Below are positions 1-7,024 of a stretch of DNA of 10,109 nucleotides, piece after piece. Both the position numbers and the translations under genes were made by a program. Below the pieces are notes generated by a model that saw only the letters and a list, made by a program, of their open reading frames with translations, made no database searches and was not told the origin of the DNA. This DNA comes from an uncultured Phycisphaerae bacterium (GTDB taxonomy: Bacteria; Planctomycetota; Phycisphaerae; Sedimentisphaerales; Anaerohalosphaeraceae): contig CALKKA010000118.1 of NCBI GenBank assembly GCA_937995495.1, positions 1 to 10,109 on the forward strand. The letters run 5' to 3'. Positions within the stretch are counted from its first letter, which is position 1, and every line of letters starts with the position of its first letter.

Positions 1-145
1 AATAAAATGCAAAGAATCCGCTTTTCCATGATTTTCTCCGAAAAAGGTCTACAAATATATCCCAATATCGTCAAAAATATGGCTTCAATTAATGAAGAAT
101 AAGGCTTGTTTTATTAATTAAAACGGGAATGAAGAAGTTGGCAAT

Positions 146-2140
146 TTACGAAATGCGTTGCTGGAGTTGGTCTTCGGTGATGATTTCGATGTCGAGTTTT
201 TTGGCTTTTTCCAGTTTGCTGCCGGCGTTTTCTCCGGCGACCAGCAGGGCGGTCTTTTTGCTGACAGATGAGGCGATTTTGCCGCCGTGGTCTTTGACCA
301 GTTGTTCGATCTGCTGTCGGGTGAAGTTTTTAAGTGCGCCGGTGATGACGATCGTCATCCCCTCAAGGCTATTGGATTTTTTCTTTTTGGGTGCGGTTGG
401 CTTAATACCTGCATCCAGCATGCTTTCTATAACCTTAACATTATCCGCATTATGCAGATAGTCATAGATGCTTTCGGCCATAACCGGACCGATTTGATCG
501 ATCGCCGTCAGTTCTTCAACAGTTGCTGCCTTTAATTTATCCAGCGAGCCCAACTCATCGGCGAGGACCTGTGCGGATTGTCCGCCGACATTGCGAATAC
601 CCAAAGCCGCGATCAACCGCCAAAGCGGGCGGGTCTTGCTGGCTTCAATGCTGTTCATGACATTGGCCGCGCTTTTATCCGCCATACGCCCAAGTTGGAC
701 GAGTTGGTCGAATCGCAGCCTGTAGATGTCGGCGAATGTCTTAACCAGCTTTTTGTCGACCAGTTGCTCGATCAAAGAGGGTCCCAACTTGTCAATATCC
801 ATCTGTCCTTTGCCGACGAAGTATTCCAATCGTTCTCTTAGTTGTGCCGTACAGTTTGGATTGACGCATCGCAGGTACACACCATTTTCGTCCTTCTGGA
901 CAGAGCCATCACACGCGGGACATTTCGTGGGTGTCTTGAACGGTTGACTTTCGAAAAGATCACGTTGCTTGACGATGACATCGACGACCTGCGGGATGAT
1001 CTCACCGGCCTTTTCAATAATGACAGTGTCACCACACCGCACATCCAACCGCGCTATCTGCTCAAAGTTGTGCAGCGTTGCCCGCTTGACCGTTGTCCCG
1101 GCCAGTAGAACAGGTTTTAAATTCGCGACTGGCGTCAGCGTGCCGTTCTTGCCGACCTGCACGGTAATGGATTCCAAAATGGTTTCGGCCTGTTCGGCGG
1201 TGAACTTGTAGGCAATGCACCATTTGGGGGCCCGTCCGGTAGCGCCGAGGATGTCGTGCTGATCATATCGATTGACCTTGATAACAAGCCCATCGATCTG
1301 ATAGCCCAGTGAGCCTTTGGCGTTCTCCTGAGAGCGGCACATCGTAATGACTTGGTCAATGTTGTGGGCTTTTGCTGTGCTATTGACCGGCAGTCCAAAA
1401 CTTTCGAGCTTCTCTAATGCATCATAGTGTGTACTTGCCAGCGGTGTAGTGGCCTGTCCGACGGAATAGGCCAAGAATGCCAGCTTGCGTTCGGCAGTGA
1501 TGCGAGCGTCCAGCAGTTTCAGCGATCCGGCTGCAGCGTTGCGAGGGTTGGCGAAAGGGGGTTCGCCGGCGTCTGTTCGCAGGGCGTTCAGTTGGGCAAA
1601 GGCCCTTTTCGGCATATAGATCTCACCCCGAACTTCAAGCACATCAGGGATATCCTTGCTTTCGAGGATCAGCGGGATCGCACGGATCGTGCGGATGTTG
1701 CTGGTGACATCATCGCCTCGCGTTCCATCTCCGCGTGTGGCGGCCCGAATCAAATGGCCTTTTTCATAACGCAAGCTGATCGCCAGTCCATCGATCTTCG
1801 GCTCTACGGTATAGTCGTAATCATTGGCTTCCAATCCTTTCACAACCCGCTCGTCAAAGGCCCGCAACTCTTCTTCGTTGTAGGTATTGTCAATGCTCAG
1901 CATCGGCACCGCGTGGGTGACGGTCTCGAATCCGGCGACCGGTTGCTCAGAGACGCGTTGGGTGGGGGACTCTGGCGAGAGGAACTCAGGGTGTTCGGTC
2001 TCAAGTGCTTTCAGTTCGGCAAACAGCTTGTCATACTGCTGGTCGCTGAGTTCAGGGGCATTGTGGACATAATACAGCACATCATGCCGCCGTATCTCGT
2101 TTCGAAGTTGTTGGATTTTGTCTGCGATGCTGTCTGCCAT
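146..2140 (-). CDS. ligA: NAD-dependent DNA ligase LigA
   Basis: Seals nicks in duplex DNA using NAD+, joining Okazaki fragments and finishing repair in the cytoplasm. The 664-residue length is normal for the family and all domains are present. The N-terminal Ia domain (about 1-68) carries the YYVHNAPELSD region that binds the NMN part of NAD. The adenylation domain has the K-x-D-G motif at 115-118, with K115 the lysine that becomes adenylated, plus NPRNAAAGSLK at 198-208 and DGLVIKV at 283-289. The OB fold follows, then a four-cysteine zinc finger (C408, C411, C425, C430), a helix-hairpin-helix region (about 505-575) and a C-terminal BRCT domain (about 590-664). The ATG at 2140 is firm: an in-frame TAA lies 18 bases upstream, and the protein start aligns with known LigA. 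No Shine-Dalgarno sequence precedes it, only AT-rich DNA. A terminator separates it from ndk, so it probably has its own promoter. No defect is seen. Confidence 0.98.
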   Translation of the reverse strand: MADSIADKIQQLRNEIRRHDVLYYVHNAPELSDQQYDKLFAELKALETEHPEFLSPESPTQRVSEQPVAGFETVTHAVPMLSIDNTYNEEELRAFDERVVKGLEANDYDYTVEPKIDGLAISLRYEKGHLIRAATRGDGTRGDDVTSNIRTIRAIPLILESKDIPDVLEVRGEIYMPKRAFAQLNALRTDAGEPPFANPRNAAAGSLKLLDARITAERKLAFLAYSVGQATTPLASTHYDALEKLESFGLPVNSTAKAHNIDQVITMCRSQENAKGSLGYQIDGLVIKVNRYDQHDILGATGRAPKWCIAYKFTAEQAETILESITVQVGKNGTLTPVANLKPVLLAGTTVKRATLHNFEQIARLDVRCGDTVIIEKAGEIIPQVVDVIVKQRDLFESQPFKTPTKCPACDGSVQKDENGVYLRCVNPNCTAQLRERLEYFVGKGQMDIDKLGPSLIEQLVDKKLVKTFADIYRLRFDQLVQLGRMADKSAANVMNSIEASKTRPLWRLIAALGIRNVGGQSAQVLADELGSLDKLKAATVEELTAIDQIGPVMAESIYDYLHNADNVKVIESMLDAGIKPTAPKKKKSNSLEGMTIVITGALKNFTRQQIEQLVKDHGGKIASSVSKKTALLVAGENAGSKLEKAKKLDIEIITEDQLQQRIS

Positions 2141-2177
2141 ATAGATATTTATAATTTATGACACCGCAAGATGCCAT

Positions 2178-2206
2178 AAAAAAAGCCCCTTATTAAAAAG
2201 GGCTTT
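2178..2206 (-). terminator. Intrinsic terminator after ndk
   Basis: Read on the minus strand this is a hairpin with a 7-bp stem (AAAGCCC at 2206-2200 with GGGCTTT at 2188-2182) and a loop of about 11 bases, which can add two more pairs around one bulge. It runs directly into seven U residues (A-tract on plus, 2178-2184). It sits about 190 bases past the ndk stop and just before ligA. It should end the lipoprotein-ndk transcript and keep ligA largely separate. Confidence 0.8.
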
Positions 2207-2236
2207 GGGTTTGTGTGACCAGAGGGTACCGGGGGC

Positions 2237-2397
2237 TAGAGCATGTCACGAAATGATATAACCGCTTATGCCTGTTGCGGCTTCGTCTGGCGGCGTTGAA
2301 AATACTCGCCAATGAATCACATTGACTGCGTTTTTCGCCTTGCCAGACTCGTCCTCACGACGGCCTAAGAAGTCACATCATTACTTGAAATGCTCTA
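2237..2397. repeat. 161-bp foldback element, MITE-like or palindromic repeat
   Basis: An imperfect inverted repeat spans the whole 161 bases, with its axis at 2317. The tips are TAGAGCAT (2237-2244) and ATGCTCTA (2390-2397). In the outer 36 bases of each arm I count 28 matching positions without gaps. Further in, GTCTGGC (2285-2291) faces GCCAGAC (2342-2348), GGCG faces CGCC, and CAATG (2310-2314) faces CATTG (2320-2324) around a five-base loop. No ORF lies inside. If the outermost TA on each side is a target duplication, this would be a non-autonomous element of the IS630/Tc1-mariner kind, which insert at TA. It could instead be a REP/ERIC-like interspersed palindrome. The right tip reads TAG on the minus strand and is the ndk stop codon. 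Fold symmetry is seen directly; mobility is inferred. Confidence 0.75.
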
Positions 2398-2856
2398 ATC
2401 GTTGCTGCCATAGAGCCACGCTTCGCTGGCGAGCGTGTAATCGACGATCTCTTCGGGCTTGAAATACAAGCCCATTTCGTATTCGGCATTTTCCGGACTG
2501 TCTGAACCATGTACAAGATTGTAGCCGCGGCAGGCGCCAAAGTCACCCCGGATGGTGCCCGGTGTCGCTTCGTTGCCAAAGGTTTCTCCCATCAGCTTGC
2601 GGCTCATGGCGATGACACCCTCGGCCTCTAATACCATCACCATCACAGGAGCCGAGGACATGTAGTTGACCACGCCATCGAAGAAGGGCTTGCCCTCGTG
2701 GACGGCATAATGCTTACGGGCCAGTTCCTGTGAGATTTGCATGAATTTGGCGGCGACGACCTTCAGGCCTTTTTCCTCGAAACGGGTGAGGATTTTACCC
2801 ATGAGTTGTCGCTGCACCGCATCCGGCTTAATAATGATCAGTGTTCGTTCGGTCAT
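2395..2856 (-). CDS. ndk: Nucleoside diphosphate kinase
   Basis: Transfers the terminal phosphate of ATP to other nucleoside diphosphates by a phosphohistidine ping-pong mechanism, balancing NTP and dNTP pools in the cytoplasm. The 153 residues are close to the usual 140-155. Visible marks are IIIKPDAV near the start with nucleotide-binding K10, GTIRGDF at 100-106 with R103, and the active-site stretch NLVHGSDS at 113-120 with catalytic H116. The C-terminus (FKPEEIVDY, then AWLYGSND) is of the longer type with a terminal W-x-Y. A weak AGGAA lies about 11 bases before the ATG. It is 40 bases downstream of the OmpA-like lipoprotein gene on the same strand and probably shares its transcript. Its TAG stop is formed by the tip of the foldback element at 2237-2397. 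The coding sequence itself is intact. Confidence 0.97.
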   Translation of the reverse strand: MTERTLIIIKPDAVQRQLMGKILTRFEEKGLKVVAAKFMQISQELARKHYAVHEGKPFFDGVVNYMSSAPVMVMVLEAEGVIAMSRKLMGETFGNEATPGTIRGDFGACRGYNLVHGSDSPENAEYEMGLYFKPEEIVDYTLASEAWLYGSND

Positions 2857-2896
2857 TGTTAAAGCTTTCCTGTAAAAGACGATGGTTCAAAGCGGC

Positions 2897-3679
2897 CTAA
2901 GCGCTGCCGGGAATGATAAAGATCTCGACACGGCGGTTGGCCGCGTTGCCTTTCTTGCCGGCCTTGTTGGGTTCAACCGGGCGATACTCTCCATAACCCT
3001 TCACCGCCATGCGTTCAGGAGCAATGCCATTGCCGTCCAGCATCCGCTCGACACTGATCGCACGGTGGACCGACAAATGCCAGTTGGTCGGATGATTTTT
3101 GAGCGTAGAAGCTTTTTTGATCGGCATATCATCGGTATGACCGACAACGACAACATCGAATGTCCGGCCTTCGTCCGTGTTCATGATGCCGGCCAGCGCC
3201 TTGATGGATTCTGCGGCACCGGCTTTTACATTATCACTTCCGGAGTCGAACAGTAAATCACTTTTGAACTTGAGCATTCCGGTGGCTGCATCAAAATCAA
3301 CCATATCGCTGGTCTTGGCAAAGTCCTGCAGCAGAACGTTCATTTCCGCCGGCAGGGGAGTGCCGCCCTGCAGAAGTTGTGTCTGCATCTGAGCGATCAG
3401 CGCTTTTTTCTTTTGGATGTCTGCTTCCAGCGCTGCGATCATGGCGTCCTTGGCGTCCATGTCCACGCCCGTCTTACCGGAAATGGATTCCAGTTCCTGA
3501 GTCTTCTGTTGCAGCTGGCCACTGCACAGACCCAATTCATTCTCCAGGCCTTCGATGCGCTGCTGCTGGATTCGATTTTGGGCCTTTAGATCGTTAACCT
3601 TTTGTGAGTCTCCACATCCTGAAATCAAGACAACGGCAACACAGCACAAAACCAAAATTAAACTTCTGCTTCTGATCAT
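2897..3679 (-). CDS. OmpA-family peptidoglycan-associated lipoprotein
   Basis: A predicted envelope lipoprotein that ties a membrane to peptidoglycan. The 260 residues start with a signal peptide ending in the lipobox I-S-G-C, with C22 as the lipidation site. Residues about 27-105 are rich in Q, E, K and L with heptad character and should form a coiled coil. The OmpA/MotB C-terminal domain spans about 135-256. It has GHTDDMPI at 180-187, the full peptidoglycan-binding signature N-x2-L-S-x2-R-A-x2-V-x3-L at 199-214, and NRRVEI at 248-253. The GHTDDMPI form resembles MotB-type domains, but no flagellar or motor partner is nearby and there is only a lipoprotein anchor, so a Pal-like structural role is more likely. 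The start is well supported: AAGGAG lies six bases before the ATG. ndk follows after 40 bases. Confidence 0.9.
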   Translation of the reverse strand: MIRSRSLILVLCCVAVVLISGCGDSQKVNDLKAQNRIQQQRIEGLENELGLCSGQLQQKTQELESISGKTGVDMDAKDAMIAALEADIQKKKALIAQMQTQLLQGGTPLPAEMNVLLQDFAKTSDMVDFDAATGMLKFKSDLLFDSGSDNVKAGAAESIKALAGIMNTDEGRTFDVVVVGHTDDMPIKKASTLKNHPTNWHLSVHRAISVERMLDGNGIAPERMAVKGYGEYRPVEPNKAGKKGNAANRRVEIFIIPGSA

Positions 3680-4066
3680 GATGATCTCCTTTTCAACGGG
3701 TCAATCCTTTTTGTTTCGTCCACGACGGTTTTTATGTGATGTCTATTGGATGGGCAGGCATCCTGCACCCAACGCAAATTGTCTTATTTGGTTCTGATCC
3801 AATAACGTTGGCGATTCTCCTTGCGAAACAACTATAACCTCTATTTTTAAAAAGCCTTATGAGATATTGCAAGCAATTTTTCGGAAAAGACGCCTGTCAA
3901 TCAGATCTTCCGTTAGGGCCGTTAACCGTGTCACCCTCTTTTAAGAAATGGGTTCGTTTGGTAATTTTTCATTTTTGAGGCCCCAGCGGCACTTTCTTAG
4001 AATAACTACAGCTCAACGCCCATAACAAATCATCCTAATCGGGCCACTTTTTTGGAGTTGAACCTC
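3680..4066. other. Gene-free stretch upstream of the OmpA-like gene
   Basis: These 387 bases hold no convincing gene. They should contain the promoter and leader of the OmpA-like gene and the 3' end of the HTH-protein transcript. On the minus strand a possible promoter is TTGCAA (3872-3867), a 17-base gap, then TAAAAA (3849-3844), four of six matches at each box. A perfect TTGACA (3900-3895) has no good -10 box at normal spacing. The leader has a short GC-rich hairpin around 3745-3773 (GCAGG facing CCTGC, flanked by GGG and CCC with one bulge). I see no clear intrinsic terminator after the stop at 4067 and no recognised riboswitch. Confidence 0.4.
3686..3691 (-). promoter_or_regulatory. Ribosome binding site of the OmpA-like gene
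   Basis: On the minus strand AAGGAG stands six bases before the ATG at 3679. This is the best Shine-Dalgarno match in the window and it fixes the start, which also places the signal peptide correctly. Confidence 0.85.
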
Positions 4067-5212
4067 TTATTTCTTTTTCTTCTTTGCCGGTTTAACCTTT
4101 TTCGGCTTCTTTTCTTTTTTAGGCTTCTTTTCTTTCTTGGCCTTCTTTTCTTTTTTGACCTTTGTTTTCTTGGTCTTTGCGCCGCCGCTTCCGCCGGAGA
4201 CGGCAGAGAATGCCAAAATCAAAAGCATCAGGGCCGTGAGGCCGCCAACGACCACCCAGATCAAACTGACCCCTGCAACCTCAGTCGACACCAGCGGTTG
4301 CATCAACGCGGGGACAACATTCTGAATGGCAGCGGTTAAGACGACGGCTCCCAGAATCAGTCCCAGCAGCGGCATAAACATCAAAATACCAAAAACATTG
4401 GTCTTGGGATCCACAACAGCGACCGCTGGAGCAATGCTTGGAATGACGGCCGGGGCCGCGCCCATCGGAGCGGTTATTTCGGCAGGCGCCTCTTCGACTG
4501 CATCACCCCCACCCAGCAGATCCTCTTTTTCATCGACTAACCCCATTTCATCAACCGGGAAATCCGCCCCGCCGCCTTCTTCGGCACCTGCGGGCAGAAT
4601 ATCATCGAGAACTGCGCCAAGCGAAGTGTCGTCTGCCTGAAGTGAAAGGTCCAAAAGTCCTGAGCCGCTGCCAAAACTTTCCAAATTGCTGTCAGCATCA
4701 TCCAGGCTCTCGAGGTCATCAATGTCCTCCATGCTGGTTTCGGCTTTGGTATCTTCGCTCAGCTGATAGGCGTCACCGGTTCCGCTGAGGATATTGATCC
4801 CAACGGTTCCGACATTGGTATCGGCCATCGTTAAATCACCCATCTGGCTCAGGCCAAATCCGCCTTCGCTTTCTTTCTGGCCTGGCATATCCGGCTCTAA
4901 ATCCAACTCCATATCGTCGGGGCCAGCCGCTGGAGCGGCGGTTTCTTCTGCGTCATCATCCGGTTCAAGCTGGATCTCAGCGGTCTCTTCCAGTTGAATA
5001 TCGATTTCAGAACCATCGGGAGACAGGCCCACAGAGCTGACATCCAACCCGACGATCTCTTCGACAAGTGCATCGACATCCTGGACTTCAAATACAGGCT
5101 TGCCTGAATCCATGTATTGGCGCAACCGGCCCTCTTTTACAAGTTCTTGAACCTCTCCCTCTGTCTTGCGAAGCTTGCCTGCTACTTCTTGCATGTTGTA
5201 ATACTCTGCCAT
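4067..5212 (-). CDS. Membrane-anchored HTH protein with lysine-repeat tail, function unknown
   Basis: A 381-residue protein of unknown role. Residues about 4-52 (AEYYNMQEVAGKL onward) look like an excisionase/MerR-type winged helix-turn-helix. Residues about 55-265 are acidic and low in complexity, with many D, E, A and G and a short patch GSGLLDLSLQADDTSLGAV at 183-201 that I associate, from memory, with planctomycete HTH proteins. Two hydrophobic helices follow, about 274-296 and 313-337. The last 37 residues are almost only lysine with E, P and A in six-residue repeats. Two membrane passes put both the HTH and the basic tail in the cytoplasm. It may be a membrane-tethered DNA binder or regulator, but its target is unknown. 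The gene is divergent from the E2-like gene, 404 bases apart. Only a weak GGGA, about 11 bases away, precedes the start. The HTH call is moderately sure; no function can be assigned. Confidence 0.85.
   Translation of the reverse strand: MAEYYNMQEVAGKLRKTEGEVQELVKEGRLRQYMDSGKPVFEVQDVDALVEEIVGLDVSSVGLSPDGSEIDIQLEETAEIQLEPDDDAEETAAPAAGPDDMELDLEPDMPGQKESEGGFGLSQMGDLTMADTNVGTVGINILSGTGDAYQLSEDTKAETSMEDIDDLESLDDADSNLESFGSGSGLLDLSLQADDTSLGAVLDDILPAGAEEGGGADFPVDEMGLVDEKEDLLGGGDAVEEAPAEITAPMGAAPAVIPSIAPAVAVVDPKTNVFGILMFMPLLGLILGAVVLTAAIQNVVPALMQPLVSTEVAGVSLIWVVVGGLTALMLLILAFSAVSGGSGGAKTKKTKVKKEKKAKKEKKPKKEKKPKKVKPAKKKKK
4104..4157 (-). repeat. Three 18-bp tandem repeats in the lysine tail
   Basis: Three in-frame 18-base units lie head to tail at 4104-4121, 4122-4139 and 4140-4157. 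Each reads close to GGCTTCTTTTCTTTTTTA on the plus strand and differs by only a few bases. They encode the K-K-E-K-K-P/A repeats in the C-terminal tail of the HTH protein. The multiple of three means that gain or loss of a unit would change tail charge without breaking the frame. Confidence 0.85.
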
Positions 5213-5616
5213 GAATTCATTCCCAAATATAGATAATCGTTACAATTCAGCACCCTTTAATCGCTGCCTCGGGCTTGTTCGCAACTGATCGGTTCTGGCT
5301 CAATCCCTTGACGCCGCAAGCAAACAGCCCGGCCGCCCGGCCTCCAAAAATCCTGAAACCCGCACAGACTGGATCGGGCTAACGGACCTGTTGACCTGAT
5401 TATAACTTTATAGAGGTGATTTGGAAAGACTTTTTTCCCCATTGTTGTCCGTTTTTAGGCCTCAAAACACCGATGCGGAACAAAAAAGTATTCAAATTGT
5501 ATTTCGCATCGTTTCAGACGCTCTTGGGCCACCTCCGTCGGCCGTTCGGAAAAAGGTTGCAACACGGTTTTTTATTCGGTAAATTGCTGTCTTCATAGCA
5601 TTTAGAGAGGACATTC
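5213..5616. other. Divergent intergenic region between HTH-protein and E2-like genes
   Basis: These 404 bases separate two genes read outward and must hold both promoters. On the plus strand I can only offer the weak box pair described at 5557-5585. On the minus strand the DNA just before the HTH gene is AT-rich (around 5222-5245) with TATCTA and TATATT, but no matching -35 box. A GC-rich direct repeat (CCCGGCC twice) lies near 5325-5340. I see no gene, tRNA, strong terminator or clear operator palindrome. Confidence 0.4.
5557..5585 (+). promoter_or_regulatory. Possible promoter of the E2-like gene
   Basis: TTGCAA (5557-5562), a 17-base gap and TAAATT (5580-5585) each match the sigma-70 consensus in four of six positions. 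The gene's Shine-Dalgarno starts about 20 bases after the -10 box. The spacing is ideal but the boxes are weak. Confidence 0.35.
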
Positions 5617-6717
5617 ATGGCGACTGAGATCGTATTGCCCCAACTGGGCAAGACAATGAAAGAGGGCACGCTGGTCAATATCCGGTTTTCTCCCGGCGAC
5701 CGTGTTGCTGTCGGCGACATCCTGTTTGATATCGAAACCGACAAGGCGACGCTGGAAATGGAATCAGAGGCGGAAGGTGTCGTCAAGGCCGTGCTGGTCG
5801 AAGCCGGCCAGACGGTGCCCGTCCATACGCCGCTGCTGATCCTGGGCGAAAAGGACGAATCGCTTGACTCGACCTATCTGGCTCAAATCGCCAGCCATGT
5901 ACGGGCCGCTGTTCTGGTGGATCCATCGGCCTGGCCGGCTAGCGATGCGGCATCAGGATTGTCGGGCGTGTCGGTTGCGCAGACGCTGCGTGACACGGAG
6001 GCACAGGCTCGCTGCATTCCGGCCCAGCCGGGAAAGCCCCAACTGGGTTCAACCGTACCGCTGAGCCGAACACAAAGGATCATCGCCGAAAAAATGGTCT
6101 GGTCCAAGCAAAATATCCCATGCTTCTATCTGAATATCCGTGTCGATGTGACGAAGTTGACGGAACTTCGCTCAGACATGAACGCGGATTCGAACACACA
6201 ATTTTCGGTTAACGATTTTATCATCCGTGCGTTGGCTTTGGGCATTGAGCATTATCCGATCATGACGGGCCAACTGGCCGCTGAGCATATCCAGCTTTCC
6301 GGCAGTATTGACATCGGCCTGGCGATCTCAACCGCAGAAGGGGTCGTCGCCCCGATCGTCAAAGACTGCGGCCGTAAAACGCTCTTGCAGATCAGCGAAC
6401 AAACTGCCACACTGGTTGAGCGGACCCGCGACGGCAAACTTCAACTGGAGGATTTGTCCGGCGGCTGCATGAGCGTCAGCAATCTCGGGGCATTCAGTGT
6501 CGATTCGTTTATCCCGATCGTCATTCCCGGCCAGTCGAGCATCGTTGGTGTGGGGACGATTCAGGATGTGGTGCTGCCGGTCGATCAAGAACCGGTGGTG
6601 CGAAAGATCATGAACCTGACGCTGTCGGTTGACCATAAAGTCATCAACGGCGCTGAGGCCGCACAATTCCTGGACTTCGTCAAAAAACTCCTCGAACATC
6701 CCGACGAACTGGCTTAA
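5617..6717 (+). CDS. 2-oxoacid dehydrogenase E2-like acyltransferase, atypical
   Basis: Resembles the dihydrolipoyl acyltransferase (E2) core of pyruvate and related dehydrogenase complexes, which moves an acyl group from lipoyl-lysine to CoA. The lipoyl domain (about 1-78) has ETDKATLEMES with lipoylated K43. The catalytic domain (about 145-363) has STAEGVVAPIVKDCGRKTL at 238-256, SVSNLGAFSVDSF at 286-298 and SIVGVG at 308-313. The active-site motif is D-H-K-V-I-N-G: H340 is kept, but the usual Asp is Asn344. The stretch 80-145, where the peripheral-subunit-binding domain normally sits, shows no such domain. At 366 residues it is short for an E2. AGAGAGG lies six bases before the ATG. No E1 or E3 gene adjoins it, so it is an orphan. 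It may serve a complex encoded elsewhere. The family is sure; substrate and activity are not. Confidence 0.9.
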   Translation: MATEIVLPQLGKTMKEGTLVNIRFSPGDRVAVGDILFDIETDKATLEMESEAEGVVKAVLVEAGQTVPVHTPLLILGEKDESLDSTYLAQIASHVRAAVLVDPSAWPASDAASGLSGVSVAQTLRDTEAQARCIPAQPGKPQLGSTVPLSRTQRIIAEKMVWSKQNIPCFYLNIRVDVTKLTELRSDMNADSNTQFSVNDFIIRALALGIEHYPIMTGQLAAEHIQLSGSIDIGLAISTAEGVVAPIVKDCGRKTLLQISEQTATLVERTRDGKLQLEDLSGGCMSVSNLGAFSVDSFIPIVIPGQSSIVGVGTIQDVVLPVDQEPVVRKIMNLTLSVDHKVINGAEAAQFLDFVKKLLEHPDELA

Positions 6718-6772
6718 AAAAACACGGCGCGATCGCGTCTGAAACAATAAGAGAATCCCGCACGATAAGGGC

Positions 6773-6801
6773 TTGACACCCACTTTCGGCTGCGGTAGCA
6801 T
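6773..6801 (+). promoter_or_regulatory. Sigma-70-type promoter upstream of the MscS-type gene
   Basis: A perfect TTGACA (6773-6778) is followed after 17 bases by TAGCAT (6796-6801), which matches TATAAT in four of six positions. Transcription would start near 6808, leaving a leader of about 225 bases before the channel start at 7033. Confidence 0.6.
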
Positions 6802-7020
6802 TTTCGTAGAAGATCGGTTCCGAAAGGACAAACGGCAACGCGAAAAAAATATTTCAGATTGGTCATAGGGAAAGGGGAAAGCCATGTCACCATCAATCCA
6901 TCATCCAACCGGACAGGCAACATGAGTTGTCCCGATGTGGCTTGGCGTTTTATATTTACCCAGAAGCGTCCTGCATCGAATTAAAGGCATGGACTTGATG
7001 ATTTACAAAATTACAGAACC

Positions 7021-7024
7021 GAGG
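7021..7024 (+). promoter_or_regulatory. Ribosome binding site deciding the MscS-type start
   Basis: GAGG ends eight bases before the ATG at 7033, which is good spacing. The in-frame GTG at 7027 is only two bases from it, so it is an unlikely start. Another ATG follows at 7039. Confidence 0.6.

Noticed and set aside
83..124. Two AT-rich hairpins downstream of ligA (CTTCA/TGAAG at 83-97 and GTTTTA/TAAAAC at 108-124) as a terminator
   Set aside because: The stems are only five or six mostly A/T pairs. Only a broken T-run follows on the minus strand, so they are too weak to call.
1427..2161. A 244-codon open frame on the plus strand opposite ligA
   Set aside because: It lies fully antisense to the highly conserved LigA N-terminal and adenylation domains, shows no family signature and has no ribosome binding site. 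It is a shadow frame.
4051..4066. Short inverted repeat just after the HTH gene stop (GAG...CTC) as terminator
   Set aside because: Only three pairs form and the A-run after it on the minus strand is of the wrong sense for an intrinsic terminator.
6728..6737. Perfect palindrome CGCGATCGCG after the E2-like gene, as terminator or operator
   Set aside because: It has no loop, no following T-run and no second copy in the region. A ten-base palindrome can arise by chance.
6328..6885. A 185-codon open frame on the minus strand opposite the E2-like gene
   Set aside because: It overlaps the conserved catalytic domain coding sequence and has no recognisable motif.
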